Source: Clostridiales bacterium (GTDB lineage: Bacteria > Bacillota > Clostridia > Christensenellales > CAG-917). Taken from it: DNA of 64,000 bases. Below the pieces are notes generated by a model. That model did no database searches, had not been told where the DNA came from, and saw nothing but the letters and a program-made list of their open reading frames with translations. Location of the stretch: contig CP091734.1 in NCBI GenBank assembly GCA_022009995.1, positions 434,001 to 498,000 on the forward strand, read 5' to 3'. Below are positions 1 through 11,031 of the stretch, one piece after another (positions within the stretch are counted from its first letter, which is position 1; every line of letters begins with the position of its first letter). Position numbers and translations under genes: made by a program.

Positions 1-1053
1 TTCAATACCGAATCGGTGACGGAAGTAAAAGACGTCTTCGGCAAATCCGTAAAAGATAAAAGTCCGCTGCTGTCCGACGTTTATGCACTTGACGGCACAA
101 GCGACAACGCGATGGCTTATATCACCCCGATTTTCGGCGCGGACAACACGTTTTACGGAATCTGCGGCTTTGAAATCTCCAACACCTACTTCAAGGACTA
201 CTTCGCCCAGCCGACAAGGTTGGATCAATTAACCTGCACTTTTTCAAAAACTTCAAAAGACAGCAAAATCGACTGCAAAAATATCTTTTGGACGGGCGTT
301 CTCGGCGGCTATTCCCTGAAACCGAGCGGCACTCTCTCCCCGAAAATAATTAAAAACAACCTTACCGAACTTAGCGGCGAAACAAATTTCGTCGCCGTCA
401 CGAAAACGATTTCGATATGCGATACGGCATACTCCCTTGTGGTAATGCAGCCGAAAAGCGGCTTTGACAAAACCATTGCGGTCAACGCAACGAGAATCGT
501 TTTGGTATGCTTCTTGTTGGTGTTCGCCGCCGTCGTGCTTTCGGTTGTCTTCTCACGAAAATTCGTCGCGCCGGTGATAAAAAATCTGGAACAAATCCGC
601 AAGCAGGAGCACGCCGAAAACAACTCCGACATTATCGAAATCGACGACTTGTTCGTGTACCTTGCCGAACAGGATAAACTGCGCGATCTCGAAACGGATA
701 AGCTGAAACGCCAGAACGAGGAACTTGCAAGCGTCACCGAAAACCAGACCGCCGAAATCGGCAAGCGACAAGCCGAAATCGAAAGGCTTGCGTATTCCCG
801 CAAAAACGAAATCGATCCGGACAACTACGAGGCGTTCAAAGCCGGGCTGAAAGAACTCACAAAAACGGAAAGAACGATTTTCGACTTGTATATTGACGGC
901 AAGTCCGCAAACGAAATCGCCGACGTCCTTAATATCCGCGAAAGCACGCTCAAATTCCACAACCATAACATTTTGGAAAAACTCGGCGTGTCGTCGCGCA
1001 AACATATGCTGCGCTACGCAACACTGCTCAGGCAGGAAACGCAGGAACAGTAA
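1..1053 (+). CDS. Membrane-bound LuxR-type transcriptional regulator (5' end missing)
   Basis: The frame is open through base 1, so the start lies outside the window; about 350 residues remain. The first ~150 residues look like an extracytoplasmic sensor region, possibly Cache-like (weak). One hydrophobic segment follows (TRIVLVCFLLVFAAVVL), then a charged, coiled-coil-like linker, and a LuxR-type helix-turn-helix near the C-terminus (ERTIFDLYIDGKSANEIA, then STLKFHNHNILEKLGVSS). The layout suggests a one-component regulator that senses outside the membrane and binds DNA inside. A hairpin terminator follows directly. The ligand and target genes cannot be told from the sequence. Confidence 0.75.
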   Translation, partial: FNTESVTEVKDVFGKSVKDKSPLLSDVYALDGTSDNAMAYITPIFGADNTFYGICGFEISNTYFKDYFAQPTRLDQLTCTFSKTSKDSKIDCKNIFWTGVLGGYSLKPSGTLSPKIIKNNLTELSGETNFVAVTKTISICDTAYSLVVMQPKSGFDKTIAVNATRIVLVCFLLVFAAVVLSVVFSRKFVAPVIKNLEQIRKQEHAENNSDIIEIDDLFVYLAEQDKLRDLETDKLKRQNEELASVTENQTAEIGKRQAEIERLAYSRKNEIDPDNYEAFKAGLKELTKTERTIFDLYIDGKSANEIADVLNIRESTLKFHNHNILEKLGVSSRKHMLRYATLLRQETQEQ

Positions 1054-1090
1054 TTAGGAACCTCGTTAAAAACAACTTGTTTTTTTGCAT

Positions 1091-1120
1091 AAAAAAGACA
1101 GTCTGCGGGTTGTCTTTTTT
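1091..1120 (+). terminator. Rho-independent terminator after the LuxR-type gene
   Basis: AAAAAAGACA and TGTCTTTTTT form a 10-bp stem around a 10-base loop, with further T-runs downstream. It lies 37 bases after the stop codon. Confidence 0.8.
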
Positions 1121-1271
1121 GTTTTTGTTTTTTGTCCTGTTCTTGCAATAATAGGCTTTCATCGTGTAATTTTAACCGATAAACAGCATTTTTTTGCCGT
1201 TTAAGACTTTCATAAAATTATTGTGTTTTTTGTCGTACGGCAGCACTTTGCATGCTGTTTTTCGGGCTTTA

Positions 1272-2412
1272 TTACAGCAGCAGCGTTTTATCTTCGCCCA
1301 TGCCGAGCATTCCGTCAAGGACGTATTTCTTGCCGTCTTCGTCACGGATATACCCTTCGAGTTCGCCGTATGCGACGTAATAATCTATGTTTACGACAAG
1401 CGCGTGCATAATCATCGGATTCATATTGTATACCTTGAATTTAAGGTTTACCATATCGTGCTCGTCCTTGACAATCCATTCCGAATAATCCTTAAAGTCC
1501 TTGCTTTCGGGGTTTCTCGTGAACGTTATCGGCGGAAGAATGCTTGTTTCCCTTCAAGCCAGAGTATGTTTTCGTTATACTTTTCCTGATCGATGGATTG
1601 ATTTCTGGTGAGATTGAACGCAAGCCATTTTTCTGCGCCGTCGACGTTGCATTTACCCATCGTCGTTACCCAGTCGTAATGGGCGCGGCGGGGATAATAG
1701 CCCCTGTGATCGTCGACGATTGCCGCGGAATCTTCGTCCGTCAGCATTTCTTCGCCGTTAATGACAAGCCTGCCTTCCGCCTTAAAGAAGTCTTTCTGGC
1801 TGTACAGCGGGCGGTTTTTGCCAAAAGGAATGCTTGCTACGCAAGGTTTTGACAAACGCGTCAGCGTGAAGTCGTACTCGATTGTCGCTTCGCCGTAGTT
1901 TTCTTTGATTGCCGCGACGATCGTTTTGTCTTTTTGAGGAACGGTGATCAGACATTTGCCCGTATGTTGTCCTTTAAGATGGCATTTGCCGTCCTGGAAG
2001 TCGTTGACATATCTGACGTGCGACACGGGTGTTTCCCTTCTGCAACGGCACCGTTAATAAGGTTCGGCGCGATAACGGTGTCCTTTGATTTTAAGTTGGT
2101 ATCCCAGCAATAAACCTTTTTCGTGCGCTTGTCGTAAAACACGTTCAGCGTTTTTCCGAATATACCCATATCGCAAACCACCGCAAGCAGCACACCGTTT
2201 TTCAGATGGACTTCCGTCGCTTCCCACAGCGTGAGTTTAAGCCTGTTGAAACAATTTGGCAAACTTGTGGGGTTTTTGAGTTTCACAAGGTCCATTTTTT
2301 CAAATTCCTTGTCGAAAGTTCCGAACGCGCAAATGCCGTTTTCGTCAACCATGCTTTCGGGCGTCGGTACGGCGCGTCTTTTTTCGTCGATAAATTTTGA
2401 ATAATCTCCCAT
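1272..2412 (-). CDS. DUF2804 family protein, broken by two frameshifts
   Basis: Three consecutive frames together give one protein of about 380 residues that resembles the DUF2804 family (RGYYPRRAHYDWVTTMGK and the C-terminal LDGMLGMGEDK region). The start is the ATG at 2412, preceded by AAGGAG at good spacing. The frame is lost near 2031 and near 1544. Both breaks fall in the same local string GAAGGGAAACA, and adding one G at each restores continuous sequence. Two breaks in an identical context suggest a consensus error rather than decay. The biochemical role of DUF2804 is not known to me; family assignment is moderate. Confidence 0.6.
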
Positions 2413-2587
2413 AATTTTCTCCTTAATCTGCGTTTTGCAAACCGCGAGCACTCCCGCGGGTTTTGCCTATATTATTATATCATTGAAAAAACGACAATTC
2501 AACGAATATGAAAAAATATTTCTGACGAATATCGGGTTTTGTATGTTTTTTTCAGCCGTAATCTTGGCTACAATCTTTTTTCGTCAC

Positions 2588-2614
2588 AAAAAAAGGACTT
2601 GCAAAAGCAAGTCC
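2588..2614 (-). terminator. Terminator of the zinc-ribbon membrane gene
   Basis: GGACTTGC-AAAA-GCAAGTCC hairpin, followed on the minus strand by a run of seven T. It lies just after the stop at 2630. Confidence 0.85.
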
Positions 2615-2629
2615 TCTTTTCTCTTTTTA

Positions 2630-3118
2630 TTACAGCTTGTTGCCGCAGTTATTGCAGTATGCGCTGTCGGCGGGATTATTTTCGCCGCAGTTGTCGCAGG
2701 TTTTTGCAAGCGGCTTTCCGCACGCCTTGCAGAACTTCGCGTCAGCGTCGTTCAACGCGCCGCATTCGCACCTGACGCCGCTTTCGGTTTTTGCCGCTTT
2801 CACGACGTTTTGTATTGCCGGCGCGATTTCCGAACTTGCCTCGTTAATGACGGGCACACTTTCGTTTTTGGAATACGTGGCGATTTCGCGGCGGAACGCA
2901 AAGGCGAGAAGCCCTGCCCCGATACCCAGCATAGGAAGCCCTATAAACGCCAGGAAGAAGAGTTTGGGCATTCCTTTGTCGGGATTACCGACCGTTATGA
3001 AAAAGTCGATAAACGCCGCCAGTGTCAGCACCGCCCCGACAATCACCAGGACAAATCCCGCGATCTTCAACTTTTTTTTCAGTTTTTCGTGTTTTTCAAA
3101 ATTGTTTTCGTTTTGCAT
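2630..3118 (-). CDS. Small membrane protein with two C-terminal zinc ribbons
   Basis: 162 residues. Two hydrophobic segments (about 20-42 and 53-72: IAGFVLVIVGAVLTLAAFI, LFFLAFIGLPMLGIGAGLL) are followed by a linker and two CxxC pairs of double-zinc-ribbon type (CECGALNDADAKFCKACGK, CDNCGENNPADSAYCNNCG). Zinc-ribbon plus two-TM proteins of this kind are common in Clostridia and have no settled function. It stands alone between two terminators. It shares its general design with the zinc-ribbon gene at 17213-18027, but not that gene's proline-rich motif. Confidence 0.7.
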   Translation of the reverse strand: MQNENNFEKHEKLKKKLKIAGFVLVIVGAVLTLAAFIDFFITVGNPDKGMPKLFFLAFIGLPMLGIGAGLLAFAFRREIATYSKNESVPVINEASSEIAPAIQNVVKAAKTESGVRCECGALNDADAKFCKACGKPLAKTCDNCGENNPADSAYCNNCGNKL

Positions 3119-3230
3119 AATGACTCCGAAAGTTGTTTTATTGATTATATCATATCATAAGTTTCTTGGTTTTACAATACTAATTTTTGAGATTTTCCTG
3201 CGGTTGTTTTTTCTTTCAAAAAACCCGATA

Positions 3231-3259
3231 AAAAAACCTTCGGTTGCCCGAAGGTTTTT
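3231..3259 (-). terminator. Terminator of the prsA-like gene
   Basis: CCTTCGG-TTGC-CCGAAGG stem flanked by A6 and T5 runs, directly after the stop at 3272. Confidence 0.85.
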
Positions 3260-3271
3260 GATTGTTTTGTC

Positions 3272-5086
3272 TTAGTCTTTTACGCCAAGCGATTTTTTGA
3301 GTTCTTTCACCGTCTTTTCCCAGACTTTCTTATTCCTTGAAATCGAGTTGTCTTTGTTTGCTGCGATTGCGTTCTGAGCGGCAATCTGATAACGTGCCTC
3401 GGTATTTTTGGATTTAAGATCTTGGACAATGACGTCACGGAGCGTTTTGTTTTTGTCGTTTTCGTCGTCTTCGCGACCGTAGTAAACGATGTATTTAAGA
3501 GGAATAAGGTCGTCCTTAACGTCCGCAACGGTCGTGTCGTAAGGAATGTAACTTACGAACATGAAGTGAATGCCGTAGTCGGTGACGCACCAGCCGTACG
3601 AACCGAGACCGTTATTTACAAGTTCTCTGCCCTTTTTCGAAAATTCTTCGACGTATGTTTTATCGTCTTCGTGGGGCGAGATAAGGTATCCGTTGCCGTT
3701 ACCGGTGATGGCGTTATTGCTGCTCGTATTATACATACCGGTGTCGTCGTTTACCATATAAACGTACTGCGCCGCGATTTCGCGTTTTGCCTCAAACGAA
3801 GTTGCCGCGTCGAGTTTCGCCGTGAGTTCGTTGATTACGTCCATTACGTTGTACTTCTTGATATTGCCTTCGCTATCGACCTCGTAAGGACGGGCGTTGC
3901 ATTTCTTTCGTGCAGTACTTGTTGGGGTCCTTGTTGTCTTTTTGTGCTTTTTCGCACTCTTCGCAGACTTCGTCGGGATCGTAATCGGGATTCGACTTCA
4001 TAACCTCGATTTTGTTTGCAAGTTGTGCGCGATACTTTTCGACGATTGTTTTGTCGGGTTGTCCCGCCGTGAAGTTTTTAAGCTCGGTCGATTGCTCGTT
4101 GCTGAACTTAAAGAGAATGTTGAAAACGTAGCCGTAGCCGTGTTCCGACGTCGGATGATAAACGGTGTTTGTCAAGGACGACGAGATTGCGGTTTTGTAA
4201 TTCGCTTTCGTTTCGATGCTGAATTTTTCCTTGTTGAGAGAAACGTATCTGTCGTATTCGCTCTTAATTGCGGCGTCGTCGGGGTTGAAATCCTTGCCGA
4301 GTTCTCTCTTATACTTCGAGATAAGCTGGGTTTCGTACGCGCTGTTAAGGTAATAATCGTAGGACTTGTAGTTGTCTGCAAGTTGTTTTTTGAGTTCGTT
4401 CAACGCCTTGTCGACGTAATCGACCTTACCTTCGACCTTGTTGAGTTCTTCCCATTCTTTTGCGGTGTACAAATCTTTTTTCGCCTTTTCAAAGAATTTG
4501 ATTTCGGCGTCTTCGGGCTTTAACTCCGCATTGTAATCGACTTCCGCTTCCGCCTTGTCGGGACGAGTGGGACGCGCGGCGATTTTGTCGGTTTCGTCGA
4601 CTTTATCGTCGTCTTTCTTATCGTCTGTCGTGTCGTCGGTGGGGTTTGCCTCTTTCCAGAGTTCCTCAAACACCTGCTTATACCACTTGCCATGGATTCG
4701 TTCGCGCTCTTTACCGCTTCGTTTTTCTCAACGGCGTTCAAAAGGTCTGCAACCGCGGTGGTGTTTGCGACGCCCTGTTTTTTTGCGATTTCGTCACGGA
4801 CGTAAAGGATAAGCAACTTGCGCTGGGCAAGCGAATCCAATATGGATGTCGCCGCTTCGTCGACGGTGTATCCGTAATAGTAAACGTAATAGTAGGCAAG
4901 TGAGTTGAACGACTCGTTAAACTCGCCCTTCGTGACGGTGGACGTAAGCCCTGCGTATTTCACGGTGGCAAGCGATTGGTTGTAGTCGCGCTCCTCGTTC
5001 TTCGTGATAACGTCGCAACCCGCAAACACGGTAATCGCGATAATCGTCACAAGTATAACTGCCAAGAATTTCTTAATATTCATCAT
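3272..5086 (-). CDS. PrsA-like foldase lipoprotein (SurA_N/parvulin type), two frameshifts
   Basis: Three frames form one protein of about 605 residues. The N-terminus is a lipoprotein signal (FLAVILVTIIAITVFAGC, lipobox VFAGC), so the protein should be tethered outside the membrane. A SurA_N-like helical region follows, then parvulin-like stretches (GYGYVFNILFKF; later YGWCVTDYGIHFMFVSY). The frame changes near 4690 (one G short, restoring MGKWYKQVFEELW) and near 3896 (one extra A, restoring ECNARPYEVDSEG). It follows mfd, as PrsA-like genes do in many Clostridia. Catalytic activity as a prolyl isomerase is inferred from family resemblance only. Confidence 0.72.
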
Positions 5087-5216
5087 AGACTCCTTGCGGA
5101 ATTATATATATAATAATAAAAACCGTACACCATATTATATAAGATTACCTTAAATTAGGCAAACGTTTTTATATATTTTCCTTTTTATCGTTTTTTTGTT
5201 TTTCACGCGGGAAATT

Positions 5217-8200
5217 TCACGATTTTTGCGTGATCAGCAAAAAGTTTATCATCTTTTCGACAACCTGTTCGACCGTCAGCCCCTTTGTGTTGAACAACAG
5301 TTGCGGGGGTACGGTCGCCGTCAGCACGACGTCTTCGGTAAGTTTCGCCACGGCGGAAAGCAGGTTTTGCTCCTTGAAAACGTTCGCGTCGCGGAACACG
5401 AATGCCGCGCCTTTTTTCGTCGCGACGATTTTTTCGACGTCGTATTCGCCGGCAAGGCTTTTTAGAAGCGCGATGTCTATAAGGTTTTTAAGCGGCGCGG
5501 ACACAGGACCGTATACGTCGGACAGCGCCGCGATAAGTTCGTCCCTTTCTTTCACGCTCGTAACTTCCGAAATGCGCTTGTATACCCTGATTTTGTCGCC
5601 GTCGCCCACGTAGTCTTCGGGGACGTATGCGTCGACGTCGATTTTGATAAGCACGTTGTTTTCTTTCTTTACGCCGCCGTTTTTGATTTCTTCAACGGTT
5701 TCTTTCAGAATCTTGCTGTACAGTTCATAGCCGACCTTTTCGATATGGCCGTGCTGTTCCGCGCCGAGGAAAGTTCCCGCGCCCCTTATTTCAAGGTCGC
5801 GCAGCGATATTTTGAATCCGCTGCCGAAGTCGCTGTATTCGGTAAGCGCGGTAAGGCGTTTTACGGCGTCGTCGGTCAGAACTTTGTTAAGCCGCGTCGT
5901 GAAATATGCGTGGGCAAGCGCGCCGCTTCTGCCGACTCTGCCCCTTAACTGATACAAAGTCGAAAGCCCGAATCTGTCGGCGTCGATGACGAAAAGCGTG
6001 TTCGCGTCGGGAAGGTCGATGCCGTTTTCGATAATCGTCGTTGCGATAAGCACGTCCGCTTCCCTTTGATAAAACGACGTCATTCGTTTGTCAAGTTCGC
6101 CCGCGCCCATCTGACCGTGCGCTACCATCACCCTTGCTTTGCCGTCAACGAGTTTCCTGACCTTTTCGGCAAACGCCTCGATAGTTTCGACGTAGTTGTA
6201 AAGGATAAACACCTGTCCGCCGCGGCTCACTTCGCGCATAACGGCGTCTTTAACAGCCCGTCGCTGTATTCGACGACGTAGTTTTGCACGGGCAAACGGT
6301 TTTTCGGCGGGGTTTCCAGAAGACTTATGTCGCGGACTCCGCTCAGCGCGAGATTCAAAGTTCTCGGGATCGGCGTTGCGGTAAGCGTTAAAACGTTGAC
6401 GTCCTTTTTCACCGTTTTCAGTTTTTCCTTGTGCTCCACGCCGAAACGCTGCTCTTCGTCAAGGATTAAAAGCCCGAGATCGTGGAACGCGACGTCTTTC
6501 GACAGTATGCGGTGCGTGCCGACGACGATACTTACCACTCCGTCTTCGATTTCTTTGAGCGAGCGGTCGATTTCCTTGTCCGATTGAAGCCTTGATAAAA
6601 GTACCGTCTTTATCCCGAATCCCTGCAACCTTGCGTTTAAGGTGTTGAAATGCTGTTTTGCAAGGATTGTCGTCGGGGCAAGAATCGCAACCTGCTTGTT
6701 GTCCATGACCGTTTTGAACGCCGCGCGGAACGACACTTCCGTTTTGCCGTAGCCGACGTCACCGCAGACAAGTCTGTCCATCACGCGCCCTTTTTCCATA
6801 TCGTCCTTGATTTCGCGGACGGCGCGATCCTGGTCGTCGGTCAGGTCGTATTCGAAATTTTCCTCGAATTCGCGCTGCCACGGCGTATCGGGGGAATATT
6901 TATATCCTTTTTGCTTTTCGCGTTCCTGATAAAGTTTCAGCAAATCGAAGGCAAGTTTACGTATCGACGCCTTCGCTTTTTCTTTGGTTTTTTTGAATTC
7001 GTCGCCGCCGAGTTTATTGAGTTTCGGCGTTTCTCCGCCCGAAAACTTCGTCAGCATATCCATCTGGTCGATGGGCACGAAAAGTTTCCCGCCGTCGCGG
7101 TAACGAAGCACGACGTAATCGCGCGTTATCCCGTTGACGGTGATGCGGTCGGAGCCTTCGCAAACGCCGATTCCGTATTGCTCGTGAACAACGTAATCTC
7201 CCGTTTTTAACTGGATAAACCCCGTTTTTGGTTTGCTTAACTCTGTTTTCTGTCCGATTTTGCCAAAAAGTTCGTCCATTCCTAGGACGACGAGTTTTGC
7301 CTGATGATATATAAATCCGACGCGTATCGGGGCTTTTGTCGCAATGATTTTACTGCGTGAAAAATCTTCGTCGCACTCTGCGTAAATATCGTTTTCTTTG
7401 AGCGATTTCGACACGTTCTTCGCGCGGTTTTCGTCGCCGCAGCAAAGCATGACTTTGTAGCCCGTCGCATTGAAATTTTTGACGTCGGTGTAAAGCACGT
7501 TGCGGTCAAGATAATACTTTGCGGGCTGCTGCGATTTGAGCGTATATACGGCGCTTGACTCGAACACGGGATTGAGCGCGGTCAACTGCTGGAACGCAAG
7601 CCGCTTCATCACCCTTATATACGTCAGCGCGTATGCGCGCGTTAAAATCGACTCCTTATGAATCGGCAGTACTTCGCCGCTTTCGACAAGGCTTTTTACC
7701 CTTGACGAGTGTTCCTTTTCGATAAGTTCCAACTTGTCGTACAAAAGTTTCGGCTCGTCCACGATAATCGTCGCGTCGCGCGGAAGATAATCGAAAATCA
7801 CGCTTCTTTCGTCGATAAACGGCGTTATCCACACCAGGTTTCTGTCGGTCGGATTAAGTTCGAGCCTGCCGATGACGTCGTCGATTACGTCGTTCGCTCC
7901 GCCGTACGTCGTGCGGTGTTTTTTGATTTTTCCGATGATTTTGTCGGCTTCGTCGCGGGTGATGAGGACGTCGGTTGCCGGCGACAGCGTGACATGTCCG
8001 ATTTCTTTCACGCTTTCCATCGTTTCCGGGCGGAAAAATTTTATGCTTTCGACAAGGTCGTCGAAATAACTTATCCTTATCGGGTATTCGCTTGCAAGGG
8101 GATATACGTCCAGAACGTCGCCGCGCAATGAAAACTCGCCGCGGTCGGACATGCTCTCGACGCGGGTATAACCCATCGACACAAGTTTGTTCGCGACTTT

Positions 8201-8673
8201 TTCGGGCGCGTACTCTTCTTCTTTCATAAGGGTAACGTGCGCCGCCCTGAACGCATCGACGTTGGGATAATACTGCAAAAGCGCCTCGGCGGGGATAACC
8301 GCGATTTCCGCTTTGTTTTGTATGAGGCGCGTCAACGCCTCGATTCTTCTTCCCGTGAGTCCGACCGAGCCCGCTTTTCTGTTCAAGAGTACGTCGTCCT
8401 TGTCGGGGATAAACACGACGCGGTCGTTCACGTACGCTTTCAGACGAGTGTATGCGGTTTCGGCGGCAAGTCTATCCGGCACAATCAGCAGTTTAACGCC
8501 AGGAATTGCGCTTGTAACGTGGTTTTTGCTCCTTGGACAAGCGAAAACGCCGTGGTGGCTTTGCCACCCCGTACTGCGTCGAGAAGGTTTTTGAAGTCGC
8601 CTTTTAAGTTTTCGAGTCTCAAAAAGTCGTACATTTCGTTTTTATATTTTTCGTCATTCGGGCTTAAATCCAT
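5217..8673 (-). CDS. mfd: Transcription-repair coupling factor Mfd, two frameshifts
   Basis: Three frames join to about 1,150 residues, the normal length for Mfd. Mfd removes RNA polymerase stalled at DNA lesions and recruits the UvrABC excision system. Order: UvrB-homology N-terminal region, RNA-polymerase-interaction domain (GDYVVHEQYGIGVCEGSDR), helicase motifs with Walker A CGDVGYGKTEV and LILDEEQRFGV (the DEEQ box typical of Mfd/RecG), and the TRG/C-terminal regulatory part. The frame breaks near 8492 (restoring FLGVKLLIVPDRL) and near 6250 (restoring KDAVMREVSRGGQ); one added base repairs each. Its first 20 bases overlap the end of pth, so the two are translationally coupled. Confidence 0.93.
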
Positions 8674-9229
8674 TGACGTTTCTCATAAGTTTATCAAAGT
8701 CGCCGTCTTTCAAAAACGACAAAAGTTCGTTTGCGACAAAGTCGGTCGAGGCGTCGACAAGCGTTTTGTTTTCGCCCTTGACTTTCGACAACACGACGTT
8801 GTAAAGGGGCACGTTGCCGTGGTCGAATCCCGTGCCGATGCGGATACGCTTGAAAGCAGTGTTGCCGTTCAAGCATTCCACGATATTCCGCATTCCGTTG
8901 TGCGTGCCCGCGCTTCCCGCGTTTCTTGCGCGGATCGTGCCGATTGCGATGTCGATATCGTCGTAAATCACGATTATGCCGTCCGCCGTTTCCTTATATT
9001 TCCCCATAAGTTCCCTGACCGACTCGCCGGAAAGGTTCATATACGTTTCGGGTTTTGCAAGGACGACGCGTTTCCCGTTCACGTTCGTAACGGCGGTTTT
9101 TGCCTTGCACTCGGTATGCGAAAACCTGACGCCCAGCTCTTTCGCGAGTTTGCTCACGACGTCGAAACCCATATTGTGATATGTGTTTTTATAGGAAAGT
9201 CCTTTGTTTCCGAGACCGATAATAATCAT
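8654..9229 (-). CDS. pth: Peptidyl-tRNA hydrolase
   Basis: 191 residues, the usual Pth length. Pth frees tRNA from peptidyl-tRNA that drops off the ribosome. Diagnostic stretches: IIIGLGNKGLSYKNTYHNMGF (catalytic His in YHNMGF), KPETYMNLSG, and IVIYDDIDIAIG (catalytic Asp). It overlaps tadA by 4 bases and mfd by 20 bases, giving a tadA-pth-mfd unit. The frame is intact. Confidence 0.95.
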   Translation of the reverse strand: MIIIGLGNKGLSYKNTYHNMGFDVVSKLAKELGVRFSHTECKAKTAVTNVNGKRVVLAKPETYMNLSGESVRELMGKYKETADGIIVIYDDIDIAIGTIRARNAGSAGTHNGMRNIVECLNGNTAFKRIRIGTGFDHGNVPLYNVVLSKVKGENKTLVDASTDFVANELLSFLKDGDFDKLMRNVNGFKPE

Positions 9230-9696
9230 TTTTCACCTTGTATGTCGCTGTCTTTTTTGCGTTTTTTTCTGAAATATTCCGAAAGGAGCGCGGCGCATTC
9301 GTCTTTTAAGATGCCCCCTTCGACGTGGAGTCTGTGATTGAACCGCTTGTCCGTCGGAAGGTCGTAAAGAGTGCCGCAGCAGCCGGCTTTTTGGTCGTAC
9401 GCGCCGAAGTAAACCGCTTTCAGCCTGCTGTTTATAAGCGCGCCCGCACACATCGCGCACGGTTCGAGCGTCACGTACATTTCGCAGTCCGAAAGATACC
9501 AGCCGAGTTTTTCGTTGGCGTTTTTGAGCGCGACGATTTCCGCGTGCGAAATGGCCGAATTGTCCCGTTCTTTTCTGTTGTTGCCTTCCGCGACGATCTC
9601 GCCGTTCAGGACGATGACCGCGCCGATGGGGACTTCGTCGAAAGTTTCCGCCTGTTTTGCGAGCTCGATTGCGCGGCGCATAAACTTTTCATCCAT
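9226..9696 (-). CDS. tadA: tRNA-specific adenosine deaminase
   Basis: 156 residues. Zinc-dependent cytidine/adenosine deaminase fold with the HAE motif (SHAEIVALKNA) and the PCxxC motif (LEPCAMCAGAL); the RAIELAKQA start is typical of TadA. It converts A34 to inosine in the tRNA-Arg anticodon wobble position. The start ATG at 9696 sits inside the end of the upstream M14 gene, and the stop overlaps pth by 4 bases. Confidence 0.93.
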   Translation of the reverse strand: MDEKFMRRAIELAKQAETFDEVPIGAVIVLNGEIVAEGNNRKERDNSAISHAEIVALKNANEKLGWYLSDCEMYVTLEPCAMCAGALINSRLKAVYFGAYDQKAGCCGTLYDLPTDKRFNHRLHVEGGILKDECAALLSEYFRKKRKKDSDIQGEK

Positions 9697-10505
9697 ATTT
9701 CTTCACCGATTTTTGCAAGTATTTCCGGCGTGTTATTAAGGATTTTCGTAAATTCCGCCGTGTAATCGCGTGAAATCGGGTGAAAAAGACAATCGTCGCC
9801 GAGTTCTGCCGTTATCGAAAATCCAAAGCCGTTTTTCAAAAACCAGTCCTTGTAGCCACCCGCGCTGCCATCGCTTGTCACGACGGGAAGTCCGGTTGCG
9901 GCTGCAATCATTTTAACATAATTTTTATAACATTTCAATTTTTTATAGCCATAATAGATAAGATTTCCCTTCGTATGCAGACACATCGCCGCTTTGAAGC
10001 CGAATTTTTCAGTCAATTTCTTCATGGCAAGCGTTTCGGGCTCGGAAAACGGACGCTCACCGACGTAGTTTTCGGGCGCGGGATAAAACACGTTGCTTTC
10101 GCCTTTTCCAAAGTCCGCGTCGAAGTTTACGTTGAGGTCTACCGCCCGCCCGTTTGCTTTCCATTTTGAAAAATCCGTTGAATTATTATTCACCCGTTTC
10201 AAAAATTCGCGCGACGAAAACTCCGCCCCGTCAAGCGAATATTTCACAAGCATCGCGCCGTCCGGGTTTACAAGCGGCACGAAACATATCGCCGGCAAAC
10301 TTTCGTCGTAATTATCGTAAAGCCGCATCACTACGTCGGCGGTAACGCACTCTCTTGCGTGAATCCCGCCGAATATGAGCGAGTGCGGATTCCCCCGTCC
10401 TTTAACAAATGCGAAAATTTCGCGCGAAAACAAGCTCCTCCCGATTGAAAAATAATTTTTTCTTGTTTTAAGGTCGTTCAATAAATCGTCGTACGCGTAA
10501 ATCAT
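9606..10505 (-). CDS. M14-family zinc carboxypeptidase-like protein
   Basis: About 272 real residues. The zinc site reads as GGIHARECV (HxxE of the M14 family), with the third ligand in CLHTKG; the catalytic Glu is probably in TAELGDD. There is no signal peptide, so it should be cytoplasmic; a role in peptidoglycan-peptide turnover (gamma-D-glutamyl-diamino acid type) is possible but unproven. As written, the frame runs on to 9606 inside tadA. Dropping one A near 9700 would end it at 9689 as IGEEYG-stop, overlapping the tadA start by 8 bases, which is more natural. The run-on tail is probably an artefact. Confidence 0.75.
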   Translation of the reverse strand: MIYAYDDLLNDLKTRKNYFSIGRSLFSREIFAFVKGRGNPHSLIFGGIHARECVTADVVMRLYDNYDESLPAICFVPLVNPDGAMLVKYSLDGAEFSSREFLKRVNNNSTDFSKWKANGRAVDLNVNFDADFGKGESNVFYPAPENYVGERPFSEPETLAMKKLTEKFGFKAAMCLHTKGNLIYYGYKKLKCYKNYVKMIAAATGLPVVTSDGSAGGYKDWFLKNGFGFSITAELGDDCLFHPISRDYTAEFTKILNNTPEILAKIGEEIWMKSLCAAQSSSQNRRKLSTKSPSARSSS

Positions 10506-10560
10506 ACGACATAATATGAAAAAACTTTTTCGTTTGACCTGATTTGAAGTAATAATAAAT

Positions 10561-11031
10561 TTATTTATGGTACGGCAGATTGTTCATTATCGAAAACGCG
10601 CGGTAAATCTGCTCCGACAAAATCACGCGCATAAGCTGATGGGGATAAGTCGCTTTCCCGAAAGAAATTTTGAAATCGGCGCGGTTTTTCACTTTGTCGC
10701 TCACGCCGTTGCTGCCGCCGATGACGAAAGTTATCTCGGAAACACCCTCTGTCATTTTGACACTCATTAACCGCGAAATCTCCACGGAATCCAGCATTTT
10801 CCCGTCAATCGCTGTCAATATGACATACCCTTTGACACATTCGAGTATTTTCTCGCCTTCCTTTTCGACAGACTGTAATACTTCCGCCGCGCTTTGGTTT
10901 TTCACGGGGAATTCCGCGCACTCGATAACCTTGAACTCCGCAAACCTTGAAATTCTTTTTGCGTATTCGTTTATCGCGTCCGTAAAATACTTTTCTTTTA
11001 TCTTGCCCACGCACACGACGTTGATTTTCAT
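10561..11031 (-). CDS. rlmH: 23S rRNA (pseudouridine-1915-N3)-methyltransferase RlmH
   Basis: 156 residues from the ATG at 11031. SPOUT-class methyltransferase: N-terminal MKINVVCVGKIKEKYF, the SAM-binding knot FVIGGSNGVSD, and the C-terminal SEQIYRAFSIMNNLPYHK, all diagnostic of RlmH. The start overlaps the upstream CPBP gene stop in an ATGA. It closes the walJ-CPBP-CPBP-rlmH operon, and the walJ...rlmH order is the usual one in Bacillota. Confidence 0.95.
   Translation of the reverse strand: MKINVVCVGKIKEKYFTDAINEYAKRISRFAEFKVIECAEFPVKNQSAAEVLQSVEKEGEKILECVKGYVILTAIDGKMLDSVEISRLMSVKMTEGVSEITFVIGGSNGVSDKVKNRADFKISFGKATYPHQLMRVILSEQIYRAFSIMNNLPYHK

Noticed and set aside
1194..1589. Plus-strand frames opposite the DUF2804 gene
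   Set aside because: They are shadows of a frameshifted but recognisable minus-strand gene.
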